A stretch of DNA of 64,000 nt from Flavihumibacter profundi (GTDB taxonomy: Bacteria > Bacteroidota > Bacteroidia > Chitinophagales > Chitinophagaceae), in contig NZ_JAIQXE010000002.1 in the NCBI RefSeq assembly GCF_020076305.1, positions 1-64,000 on the forward strand. Reading direction: 5' to 3'. The stretch's first letter is position 1. Each line of letters begins with the position of its first letter. Position numbers and translations under genes: made by a program. The notes below the pieces were generated by a model that did no database searches, had not been told where the DNA came from, and saw only the letters and a program-made list of their open reading frames with translations. Shown piece after piece: positions 8,346 to 15,887 of this stretch.

Positions 8346-9380
8346 ATGAGACCCGTTTCAATAATCACATTACTCATTCTATTCGTTTCCTGTGGGGAAA
8401 ATCCGAACTGGAGACAGTTTTCTGGTAATGGACTTCCAGACCAAGATGTGACTTACAACGATATATACTTCGTTGACGGACAGACGGGATACATTGGCGG
8501 TAGACATTTTACTTTGTTAGACTCAAAAAGTGAGGACACAATTAATTTTCAAAACACTGCAGTTTTATATAAGACTCATAATCAAGGAGGGGATTGGAAA
8601 CAAATACCTCTACCATTCTTAGGTTCTGTTGAAAAAATAACTACGTTCGGTGACACCTTGATACTGAAAATAAAAACCGACAATGACACAACAATACTTG
8701 TTAAGAGCAATAATCACGGTAAAGATTGGAGAAACCTGTTGACCTTGACCAAACATGCTGGAATTGTCGATATGGATTTCGTAAACAGTACTAATGGACG
8801 ACTCATAACGACTGACAGGCAGAATGAATATTTAATAATATATCAGCATAATCAGTTCGACACAGTTCAAAAATTCACCGAGAATTATCCATGTACTTTC
8901 TTAAAGGACGAAGTGATTTCATTAAAGAATGTTCCCTCAACTACGAATTATAGTAGCTATTTACTTACTGATATAAAGACCGGAAGCATCAAAGAAATTA
9001 AGTTTGATAAAAGTTATTTCATTGCTTCTCATTACAAGTACAATAACAATTTATATTTAGCCGCAAGCAAGGATAATGTTGGCTACATATTGAAATTAAA
9101 TAAAGCAGGATATGAAAAAATTGAATTTGGCACATATTCCAAGTATGAACCAGATGAGGTATTTGTTTATGGTGACAAATTAATGGCAATCGGCAACAGG
9201 CAAGACGAAGTTGGACCTATTGGAGTAATTCGTTCGTTCCTTATTTCAAATGATGGTGGTAAAACATGGAATAAAGAAGATATGCCTTCACCAATGTGCA
9301 TTGAAGCCCCAGCGATTTACAAAGACAGGTTATTTATATCAGCAGCTTGCCCTCCTGGATTTTTTCAAGTGCGACAATGA
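8346..9380 (+). CDS. lipoprotein with BNR/Asp-box (Ycf48-like) repeats
   Basis: The 344-residue product has a lipoprotein signal with lipobox 'LFVSCG' (Cys16), so it should be anchored to a membrane. Repeats carry the Asp-box pattern S/T-x-[D/N]-x-G-x-[T/D]-W: 'NQGGDWKQ', 'NNHGKDWRN' and 'NDGGKTWNK', typical of a beta-propeller of the sialidase/Ycf48 type. No catalytic residues are evident, so a binding or scaffold role is more likely than hydrolysis. It lies between sites E and F, with 10 and 7 bases of spacing, as a single-gene cassette. Confidence 0.7.
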   Translation: MRPVSIITLLILFVSCGENPNWRQFSGNGLPDQDVTYNDIYFVDGQTGYIGGRHFTLLDSKSEDTINFQNTAVLYKTHNQGGDWKQIPLPFLGSVEKITTFGDTLILKIKTDNDTTILVKSNNHGKDWRNLLTLTKHAGIVDMDFVNSTNGRLITTDRQNEYLIIYQHNQFDTVQKFTENYPCTFLKDEVISLKNVPSTTNYSSYLLTDIKTGSIKEIKFDKSYFIASHYKYNNNLYLAASKDNVGYILKLNKAGYEKIEFGTYSKYEPDEVFVYGDKLMAIGNRQDEVGPIGVIRSFLISNDGGKTWNKEDMPSPMCIEAPAIYKDRLFISAACPPGFFQVRQ

Positions 9381-9387
9381 AAAACTT

Positions 9388-9591
9388 GTGCTAACAGGCG
9401 TATTGGCAAAAGGCAGGGCGGGACATCAAAGGTCAACGGCATTGGAACTATAATCGGTAGCGGATCAGGCTTGTCAAGTTTTCAATAGGGCTATTGGATT
9501 TAAACATGAACATTTGTAAATAATAAATCTGCTGGGCCGGGTGGGACGTTAGTAATGGCCCTGCTTTCGCCAATACGTAAACGTTAGCTGC
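9388..9591 (+). repeat. attC-like site F (best hairpin)
   Basis: Left end GTGCTAAC, right end GTTAGCTGC, about 204 bases. The left arm CGTATTGGCAAAAGGCAGGGC is complementary to the right arm GCCCTGCTTTCGCCAATACG apart from two small bulges, giving a stem of about 28 base pairs with the cores. This unequal pairing with extra bases on one side is what IntI recognises in folded attC. Confidence 0.78.
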
Positions 9592-9597
9592 GATAAC

Positions 9598-10341
9598 ATG
9601 CGACACACCTTAATTTTCATATCGACATTACTCTGCTTGACTTCTTGCAACCACACAGAAGTAACAGAACGACACTCTAATGGGAAGCCAAAAGAGGAAA
9701 GAACATATTTCAATAGTGACAGCACCGATTTTAAAATCGTTCAATATTATCCAAGCGGACAAATATCCTTTGAAGGAAATGTAATTAATAAATTATTTGT
9801 AGGACAGAAAATAAATTACTATGAAAATGCCACTATCAAGCAAATTGATAGTTTATATAAACCATGTGCTTTAGACTTTTGCTGTTGTGACGGTTTAGTA
9901 AAACGTTATAGGGAAAATGGAATATTACAAGAGACGTTTATAAATAAAAACGGAGTTGAAGACGGGCTAGTATTTACATACGACACTTTAGGCAGGTTGG
10001 AAACAAAATATGAAATGGTCAATGGACGTAAAAATGGAAAAGCTGAAAAGTACTTTGACAATGGCATACTGGCGTTTAAAGCAACGTTCCAAAATGACAC
10101 TATTCAAGGATATGCACTTTACTTTTATGGAAATGGGGACACATTAAAAATGATGAAATATTATGGTGATGGTATGGACTTTCCATATTATAAATGGCTA
10201 AAAAATGGACAAATAATAAAAGGTGAAGTTATAAATAATGGCAAACAAATACTTTGGTCATGGATGGACAAAAATAGAAACATCTTAAAAACAAAGACTG
10301 CAAAATTTGCAAATGAAATTACCGTTCCAGATAACGAGTAG
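9598..10341 (+). CDS. lipoprotein with MORN-like (YwqK-type) repeats
   Basis: The ATG at 9598 lies 6 bases after site F. The 247-residue product has a lipobox 'LTSCN' (Cys17) and then short repeats of the type 'G.....YY.NG....': 'YYPSGQISFEG', 'YYENATIKQ', 'YRENGILQE', 'YDTLGRLETK', 'YFDNGILAF' and 'FYGNGDTL'. This is the MORN-variant repeat labelled 'toxin-antitoxin system YwqK family antitoxin' in databases; a real antitoxin role is not shown by the sequence, and no toxin is adjacent. A surface-exposed binding protein is equally possible. Confidence 0.7.
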   Translation: MRHTLIFISTLLCLTSCNHTEVTERHSNGKPKEERTYFNSDSTDFKIVQYYPSGQISFEGNVINKLFVGQKINYYENATIKQIDSLYKPCALDFCCCDGLVKRYRENGILQETFINKNGVEDGLVFTYDTLGRLETKYEMVNGRKNGKAEKYFDNGILAFKATFQNDTIQGYALYFYGNGDTLKMMKYYGDGMDFPYYKWLKNGQIIKGEVINNGKQILWSWMDKNRNILKTKTAKFANEITVPDNE

Positions 10342-10345
10342 TTAC

Positions 10346-10427
10346 CGCAGCAAACATCTGGTTTGCTGATATGCTGGCAGACGAATAACTCCTCATCTTT
10401 TGTTCGCTATCAGCAGCGGTTCGGGTG
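10346..10427 (+). repeat. half attC-like site G (left half only)
   Basis: CGCAGCAAAC, GGTTTGCTG, TATGCT and CATCTTTTGTTCGCTATCAG repeat the left half of site B. No right core or right arm follows. Instead the sequence runs into a 5'-truncated HNH gene. A deletion removing the right half of the site and the start of the next cassette gene explains this. Confidence 0.5.
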
Positions 10428-10430
10428 TAA

Positions 10431-10727
10431 GCTTCCCCTAAAAGTGGTTCTAATCCTTACAAGTACGAGGGCGACGATTTTCTATCAGATATTTTATCAC
10501 AGACCTTCAAAAGTCGACGTGATTATTACAGGGATGTTTATCTTAACTCAGCCGCCTGGCAGAAAAAACGTCTCATTGTACTACAACGTGACAACTGGTG
10601 TTGTGTTCATTGCGGCAGACCCGCTACTCAGGTACATCACAAAAAATATGCTCAAAGAATCGGAACGGAACCAATCGAATGGCTTGATTCGGTTTGCAAA
10701 GAGTTTTATGATCAGCTACATAAGTGA
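10431..10727 (+). pseudogene. HNH endonuclease-like gene lacking its start
   Basis: A frame open from the TAA at 10428-10430 to the TGA at 10725-10727 has no ATG, GTG or TTG at its 5' end. Its C-terminal half reads 'KKRLIVLQRDNWCCVHCGRPA', with C-x2-C, then 'VHHKKYAQRIG' and 'EWLDSVCKEFYDQLH', the layout of small HNH nucleases ('VL.RDNW.C..CG....VHH'). The final zinc cysteine and histidine ('C..CH') are replaced by 'CKEFYDQLH'. It is therefore both truncated and altered and probably inactive. It is a cassette between half-site G and site H. Confidence 0.6.
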
Positions 10728-10754
10728 ACCTGGTCTGTGCCTGCTACATTATCT

Positions 10755-10934
10755 GCGTAACAGCCTAAGATATACTCGGAAATGATACCAGGCCGGAGAT
10801 TACCATTTAAATATGCGCAGGCATCGACAATATGATTTGAATAGCGACAATCTGGAATGTAATTGTGAATGATAATCAGGCACAGTGTTATCGATGTGGA
10901 TCATTTATTTTCGTAAATCTTTTCGTTATGTGCC
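10755..10934 (+). repeat. attC-like site H
   Basis: Left end GCGTAAC (10755-10761), right end GTTATGTGCC (10925-10934), 180 bases. The left arm AAGATATAC pairs partly with the right arm GTAAATCTTTT. It carries the promoter-like block of 31 bases at 10888-10918 and, at about 10813-10866, a segment matching 2163-2213. Confidence 0.5.
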
Positions 10935-10956
10935 ACTTTAACCCGACAGTTACAAA

Positions 10957-11664
10957 ATGATTTTGCCATCTGACAAAGAGTATACTCAAACTAAGCGAAT
11001 TATCCTTGGGATAGAGCGGATGAGCCCTGAATTTTTACCTCTTGCGGAGTGGATAGACAAAACATATGATGTAAGAACGGTAAACATTATCTACGATTCA
11101 TAGGAAAATAAAATACCTAGAATTCAAGTATGTTTCGAATTTGAGAAGGATAAGAATAAGTTTTTGACTCATGACAGCTCATATTTTGACAAAGCAAAAC
11201 AAGACGCAATTGGACAAAAATTTAGTGAGATAATAAACCAAAAAGGGCTTTCAAAAAGTAACAATTCTATTTCAAAAATATTCGGAGTAAATCAAACTGG
11301 TAAATATTTTACAGATAATGTATTTGTTATATATGGAGCATTTGAACCTGTAGCAAAAATTGAGGCAACTTATAAAATCAAAAAAGAGCAGATTGACGAT
11401 TTTATTAACTCATTTCACAATCCTGACATTTGGACAATTTCTATTGGGTTTACTATTCCAACATTTTTTATGTATACAGATGCGAAAGTAAAAGAGTATG
11501 ACAAACCTGAAATAAAGCAAATGTGGGCTGACAGATACCATGGACTTGTCAAGCAATTTGACGAGTTTAATTATTTTAAAAGAGATGAGATTCAAGTTTT
11601 AATTGATAGCAAAGAAAATTTTGACAAAAATTATCAAAGTAATTGGTACTATTACTACAAATGA
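10957..11664 (+). pseudogene. unknown cassette gene interrupted by one in-frame amber codon
   Basis: The ATG at 10957 opens a frame of 48 codons ending in TAG at 11101-11103, and the same frame then continues for 186 codons to the stop at 11662-11664. Both halves have coding character and no shift is needed, so one base change would restore a protein of 235 residues. The first half reads 'YTQTKRIILGIERMSPEFLP', the second is rich in Lys, Asp, Phe and Tyr and ends 'NWYYYYK'. I do not recognise the family. A nonsense mutation is most likely; restart from the TTG at 11164 would make 166 residues. Confidence 0.6.
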
Positions 11665-11677
11665 CAATAAAAGTGGA

Positions 11678-11874
11678 ACATAACAAATGCATTAGTATAA
11701 GCACGGCGGACGCAATACGAATCAACAATTATTTCACTGATCAGCAGTAGTTTCGCCGACAGTAGTGCTACTGAAAATTTGTAATAAAACATCAACAAAA
11801 TATCAATGATCAGCTTTAGTACCAGGCAGTAGATAAAAAATGCCGTACCTAAACCAATGCATGGTCGTTACCTG
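11678..11874 (+). repeat. attC-like site I
   Basis: Left end ACATAAC (11678-11684), right end GTTACCT (11867-11873), 197 bases. Left arm ATGCATTAGTATAAGCACGGC pairs with right arm GCCGTACCTAAACCAATGCAT over about 18 of 21 positions, one of the clearest hairpins of the array. Confidence 0.7.
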
Positions 11875-11903
11875 CTATTTTAAGACGAGACACCGATAAT
11901 AAA

Positions 11904-12479
11904 ATGAACCGGCATCAATATAAAGAATTGACAATTAAAGTGTTTGACGAACCGACTTATAAGCTTGGGTCGTCTGACAATAATTTCAATTTCTCAAAAC
12001 ATTACTTTGGTAATGGTGCGACAGAGTATCCGACTTCAAAACACGGAATAAAAATTTATCAAAGCGACCAAATTATTGACAGTTGTATAATTATTGGTTC
12101 TGGTGGGGCGACAGGTATTCATCAAAATTCATCACTTCTTGACAAAGACCAATTACTAATCTGTTGTTGTGATACTATATTTTGTTTGACACTCCCAGAC
12201 CTTGAATTAAAATGGAAAACGCAAGCAGACCAAGCGACTTGTTTTCAAATTTTCAAACAGCAAGACGACTACATTGTACACGGAGAACTTCAAATAACAA
12301 AACTTGACAAAGACGGAATAATAAAATGGGAATTTGGCGGTGCGGACATTTTTGTATCCATAGACAATGAAGAAGAGTTTAAAATTGAAAATGATGGAAT
12401 TTTGCTCACTGACTTTGCTAAGACGAAATATAAAATAGACTTTGACGGAAAATTAATATGGGACGCATACAGACAATGA
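11904..12479 (+). CDS. unknown protein with propeller-like strands
   Basis: A complete 191-residue soluble protein without signal or membrane segment. It is strand-rich and carries two 'kWk/kWef' type turns ('LPDLELKWKTQADQAT', 'DGIIKWEFGGADIF') plus a final 'FDGKLIWDAY', which recall PQQ/quinoprotein-like beta-propeller blades. 'SGGATGIHQNSSLL' near residue 65 and a 'CCCD' run near 91 stand out. I do not recognise a functional family. It lies between sites I and J and has the AT-rich composition of the other cassettes. Confidence 0.6.
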   Translation: MNRHQYKELTIKVFDEPTYKLGSSDNNFNFSKHYFGNGATEYPTSKHGIKIYQSDQIIDSCIIIGSGGATGIHQNSSLLDKDQLLICCCDTIFCLTLPDLELKWKTQADQATCFQIFKQQDDYIVHGELQITKLDKDGIIKWEFGGADIFVSIDNEEEFKIENDGILLTDFAKTKYKIDFDGKLIWDAYRQ

Positions 12480-12487
12480 AAAAACAG

Positions 12488-12690
12488 CAGGTAAAATTGG
12501 TATTGTCAATTGTGGGGCTTGACATTGAAACAATCAGCAGTGGCAATACTGCCGTACTGCGGTTCGGGGCTTGACGAATAAAGCCCAGCTTTAATTCATA
12601 ATATTTAACTTTATCAAAAAACCAGACAGCAGTTCCGGGCTGGACGTTATTAAATATCCCACCTTCGCCAATACTCGGTCCATTAGCAGC
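12488..12690 (+). repeat. attC-like site J (right-most)
   Basis: Left end near CAGGTAAA (12489), right end ATTAGCAGC (12682-12690), 203 bases. Left arm TTGGTATTGTCAATTGTGGGG pairs with right arm CCCACCTTCGCCAATACTCGG with several mismatches. Internally it matches site D (GACGAATAAAGC, GCAGTTCCGGGC, TATCCCACCT). No site was found after the following Crp/Fnr gene, so the array appears to end here. Confidence 0.65.
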
Positions 12691-12730
12691 AACCATTGGC
12701 GACTCGGCATACATGAACAAACAAACGTAA

Positions 12731-13333
12731 ATGGAAGTTGAATTAAAAAATATCAATCCTAAGTTTGTAGAACTGTTCACGCAAACTTTCGCATTTACTG
12801 AGGAGGAGTTTGCATTGTTTTTATCTTCTTTTAAGTGTAAAACAATTTCCAAAAAAGATTATTATTTGAGAGCTGGCGAAGTATGCAAATCAAAAGCATA
12901 TCTCAATAAAGGATGCGCAAGAAACTTTGTGTTGGATGAACAAGGACATGAACGAATTTTATTCTTTCCATTTGAAGATTGGTGGCTTGGTGACTTCGAT
13001 AGTTACTATTCGGGAAATCCGGGAACAAACTATATCCAAATGCTGGAAGATTCAGAACTACTGGTAATTTCAAAAGAAAAATTTCAAAAAGCAGAACAGG
13101 AAATCCCTAAACTCAAACAATGGTATTCTTCTAAAATGCTTCGTTCAGCAATTGCTTCAAGAAACAGAATTGAAGAAATGAAAACCCTGTCTGCAGAAGA
13201 ACGCTACCTCAAATTAATAGAAAAACAGCCTCATATTTTTCTGCGTATTCCATTGCAACACATTGCATCTTACTTGAACATTGAACCGCAATCCCTCAGC
13301 CGGATGAGAAACAGGCTCACAAATAAACATTGA
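12731..13333 (+). CDS. Crp/Fnr family transcriptional regulator
   Basis: A 200-residue protein with an N-terminal cyclic-nucleotide-binding-type beta-barrel ('KKDYYLRAGEVCKSKAYLNKG' in part, then 'FFPFEDWWLGDFDSY') and a C-terminal winged helix ('RIPLQHIASYLNIEPQSLSRMR'), the standard Bacteroidota Crp-like form. The residues that bind cAMP in E. coli Crp are not conserved, so the effector is unknown. It follows site J by 40 bases and could be the last cassette, or the first chromosomal gene. The CTTAACC/GGTTAAG palindrome just downstream may be its operator. Confidence 0.85.
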   Translation: MEVELKNINPKFVELFTQTFAFTEEEFALFLSSFKCKTISKKDYYLRAGEVCKSKAYLNKGCARNFVLDEQGHERILFFPFEDWWLGDFDSYYSGNPGTNYIQMLEDSELLVISKEKFQKAEQEIPKLKQWYSSKMLRSAIASRNRIEEMKTLSAEERYLKLIEKQPHIFLRIPLQHIASYLNIEPQSLSRMRNRLTNKH

Positions 13334-13356
13334 ATTTGTTTTTATTGCTTTAATTT

Positions 13357-13372
13357 CTTAACCCTGGTTAAG
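13357..13372. promoter_or_regulatory. perfect palindrome CTTAACC-CT-GGTTAAG before the cupin gene
   Basis: Two 7-base arms separated by 2 bases, centred 71 bases before the cupin start and 24 bases after the Crp/Fnr stop. Size and symmetry suit a dimeric Crp-type regulator. It could also be part of a weak terminator, but the arms are short and A/T-rich for that. Confidence 0.5.
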
Positions 13373-13435
13373 TGTTTTTTATTTTATCCAGGGCACCTTA
13401 GTATCTGTTAATTAAGCAATCACTAAAAAAAAAAC

Positions 13436-13909
13436 ATGACTTCAACTCAAATAAACGTGCTAACCCCCAAAGAGGGATTAAGGTTACAGTCTGGCCCCGG
13501 TCGTGACCTTATTTTCAAACTTACTGGTGAAGATACTGGTGGTGCATTCGATTATTTTATTGTAGAGGTAGCACCATATGGAGGCCCGCCATTGCATGTG
13601 CACCATAAACAGGAGGAAACAATTCACGTTCTTAAAGGCAAGTTTAAAGTACGGATAGGGGATGATATTTTCTATCTCAATGAAGGAGACTTCGCCTACC
13701 TGCCATCGAAAGTGCCGCATGCCTTCCTTAATCTCACCGATGAAGGCGCAGAAATTATTGTTGTGTATACTCCAGGAGGAGGTCATAAATTTTTTGAAGA
13801 ATTGGGGCCTCTTATGCACAATGGTTCGCCAGATAAAATGGTGGTCTCCCAACTTTTTGAAAAATATGAAATGACACTGCTTGGACCTCCGCTAAGCCGT
13901 GATCGTTAG
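13436..13909 (+). CDS. cupin domain protein
   Basis: A 157-residue single-domain cupin. Motif 1 is 'GGPPLHVHHKQEETIHVLKGKF', supplying H56-x-H58 and the glutamate of the metal site; motif 2 is 'PSKVPHAFLNLTDEGA' with its histidine. These are the metal ligands expected of a cupin. The substrate is not predictable; small cupins of this type include quercetin dioxygenase-like proteins. It lies directly after the Crp/Fnr gene and may be its target through the palindrome at 13357. Confidence 0.8.
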   Translation: MTSTQINVLTPKEGLRLQSGPGRDLIFKLTGEDTGGAFDYFIVEVAPYGGPPLHVHHKQEETIHVLKGKFKVRIGDDIFYLNEGDFAYLPSKVPHAFLNLTDEGAEIIVVYTPGGGHKFFEELGPLMHNGSPDKMVVSQLFEKYEMTLLGPPLSRDR

Positions 13910-13939
13910 TCGTTATACCTGGAAAGCTGCTATCCCAGG

Positions 13940-15538
13940 CTAATTAATTCTCATTATCCGTATAACAAGATCTCCATGGATTTCTGGGGTATAAAACTGT
14001 AGATCCTTTGATCCCTGAATGCTTATCCCAGGTGAATACAATCCGGTTTCTGGTGCGTAAGTACGCATCTCATAAGATCCTTCTGGAAGGTCAAACCGGA
14101 TATTGCCACGAATCGGTTTGCCTGCATCCTTATCGGTCAGCTCCCGTTCATCCGCCAGGTAAATATTGTAATCTTTACCCGGTATCCCATATACTGCCGC
14201 TAATAAATGGTCCGGTTTTTCTTTTAACCAGTTCGCGATCGGTTTCGCATGCACGATGTCAACACTTCGCATGTAGGCAGACAAATTTTTAAACCAGGTC
14301 CTGAGGTATTTTTGTGAACTGTCTGTGCCTGTTTCGGAATAGTTAATGATACTGAAATCAATGATATCATAATGTGCCCCGGATAAAAGGGTTACCCATG
14401 CCCGCTTCCGGTCAATCGTCCATCCTTCGTAATCCTTATACGAACTGGCAACATTATCTTCATCAAAATTCAAAGGTTTGGCTTCGTTGTAGGTCGCGAG
14501 GCAAAAGTCAAGTAATTCCCTCAGTTTTAGTTGCTTTGACATAAAATCACCCATATAGTAGCTCTTTCCATGATAGGTGGTATTTGGCAAAGGGTGAACA
14601 TTCACGATATCAAATTTCAGCCCACGAAAAGTACTATCTGAAGACTGTTGCCAGGGAGAATCGTTATAGGCCTCTAATCCCGCAACCAGGTGCTTATTGG
14701 GCATATCTTTTTCAGCATCGCGGATAACATCTGCTATTTGCATCTGCCATTGATTGACTTCCCATGGCCTGGCATTCTTGCTGTTGCCCTGGAGATTTCC
14801 ACCGGCCTCGTTACAAACTTCATAGATGATATTGTCAAATCGCTTTGTTACCTCAACGATCTTGCGGACATATTTTTTTTGCAAGTCAAATATTTTGGGA
14901 TTACGCATCGTGATATAGTCAGGCCACTCTATCTTCTCCATTCCGTTGATATTGTTCTCTGCTTTTACCGGGTTCAGGTCCCAGACAGGCGGTTCATAAG
15001 TATTGCTCAAAAGCGTTAACTCCACCACAATTCCATAATGCGAGGCGAGGGCAAGAAACTTATCCAGCCTGGAAAAAAACTCAGGGTTCCATTGATTGAG
15101 GTCATATTTTAATTCTCCATCCAGGGCTTTGCCTGGGCCTGTCCTAAGAAAAGGAGCAATATAATCCGGCGATTCCGGCTTACAGGTAGAGTATGGATTC
15201 TGCGCACTTTGAAGTTCCCTGAAGAGGAGGAACAATCTCGTGTAGGTAATGCCTTTGGCAGCTGCATCTGCCAGGTACCGTTCGTATCGGAACGGCCTGT
15301 TCATCACAGAGCCATAGTGTTCGGTAGCTGTTAAAAACACCATTGGTTCACCTCTGAATAAAAAACACTTCGGATTATCCGGATGCACCCGAACAGGCTT
15401 CAATATACTGTCTTTGCTATTCGACGAACTGCCTGAAACATAACTGCGATCACCTGTAAATTGTGCATGAGCCGACCGGGACAAGAAAAACAGGATAATA
15501 TAAAATAAACTTTTTTTGAATGATTGAATTGTCTGCAT
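13940..15538 (-). CDS. secreted clan-A glycoside hydrolase (cellulase-like)
   Basis: A 532-residue protein with a signal peptide ending near 'RSAHAQ'. A (beta/alpha)8 barrel is indicated by 'FRGEPMVFLTATEHYGSV' near residue 62, 'ITYTRLFLLFREL', 'SHYGIVVELTLLSNTYE' and 'NIIYEVCNEAGGN'; the last is the clan-A strand-4 'NE' acid/base motif. A small beta domain follows ('NIRFDLPEGSYEMRTYAPETG'), ending 'GDLVIRIMR'. The fold is GH5/GH140-like; the exact family and substrate are uncertain. It probably acts in the periplasm or on the surface. Confidence 0.75.
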   Translation of the reverse strand: MQTIQSFKKSLFYIILFFLSRSAHAQFTGDRSYVSGSSSNSKDSILKPVRVHPDNPKCFLFRGEPMVFLTATEHYGSVMNRPFRYERYLADAAAKGITYTRLFLLFRELQSAQNPYSTCKPESPDYIAPFLRTGPGKALDGELKYDLNQWNPEFFSRLDKFLALASHYGIVVELTLLSNTYEPPVWDLNPVKAENNINGMEKIEWPDYITMRNPKIFDLQKKYVRKIVEVTKRFDNIIYEVCNEAGGNLQGNSKNARPWEVNQWQMQIADVIRDAEKDMPNKHLVAGLEAYNDSPWQQSSDSTFRGLKFDIVNVHPLPNTTYHGKSYYMGDFMSKQLKLRELLDFCLATYNEAKPLNFDEDNVASSYKDYEGWTIDRKRAWVTLLSGAHYDIIDFSIINYSETGTDSSQKYLRTWFKNLSAYMRSVDIVHAKPIANWLKEKPDHLLAAVYGIPGKDYNIYLADERELTDKDAGKPIRGNIRFDLPEGSYEMRTYAPETGLYSPGISIQGSKDLQFYTPEIHGDLVIRIMRIN

Positions 15539-15887
15539 ATTGAATCCCGGTTCTTGTTATTCGTACAAGATATCCATTTTCAGGATATCTATACCAGGGT
15601 TGACCAACCGTAGTGTTACTATTGAGCGAACAGGAAGCCACCAAATTCATTGCGTCTTTAATTAACAGGCATACCTCGGGATAGGTCAATATAGTAAGTA
15701 CAGTACACGCTAAAGGGGTTTGCGGAAATGAATAAAATTTCTTAGCTTTTAACTGAAATAGAATTCCGGCCTTTCTAAAATTAGGATCCGCTCTCCGAAA
15801 ACAGGTTAATCGGCAAACGATGATCTGTATTACCCCCCTTGCTGGTTTAGTTATACAATTATTCTTTAATCATAAAACCGCACGTTT
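15539..15887. other. intergenic region, 349 bases
   Basis: No gene is credible here. This divergent region holds the upstream sequences of the glycoside hydrolase (minus) and the cytochrome c gene (plus). A TTATACAATTATTCTTTAATC segment lies just before the plus-strand start, but no convincing TAnnTTTG box was found. Confidence 0.5.

Larger units (their letters stand above)
2243..12690 (+). mobile_element. integron-like cassette array without integrase in view (CALIN-like)
   Basis: At least nine blocks with attC-like ends sit between unrelated single genes, all in one orientation with the block downstream of the gene. Clear blocks are at 2842, 3977, 6953, 8141, 9388, 10755, 11678 and 12488, with a weaker one at 2243 and a half-block at 10346. 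Ends follow RYYYAAC and GTTRRRY with pairing inner arms, and the sites share internal words such as TTTTGTTCGCTAT, GACGAATAAAGC and ACCGG(A/G)CAGCAG. Genes are AT-rich compared with flanks. No tyrosine recombinase with the IntI-specific insert lies in the window, and no attI was identified. Calling them attC is inference from architecture; recombination activity is untested. Confidence 0.72.

Noticed and set aside
9598-10341. Toxin-antitoxin system for the YwqK-like protein
   Set aside because: No toxin gene is adjacent and the protein has a lipoprotein signal, so an antitoxin role in the cytoplasm is not supported.
10363-10785. Long plus-strand frame overlapping the truncated HNH gene
   Set aside because: Its translation has no protein pattern, while the other frame shows C-x2-C and HH of an HNH domain.
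2243-12690. CRISPR array as explanation of the regular repeats
   Set aside because: Repeats are about 100-205 bases, differ from each other, contain inverted arms and are separated by whole genes, unlike CRISPR repeats and spacers.
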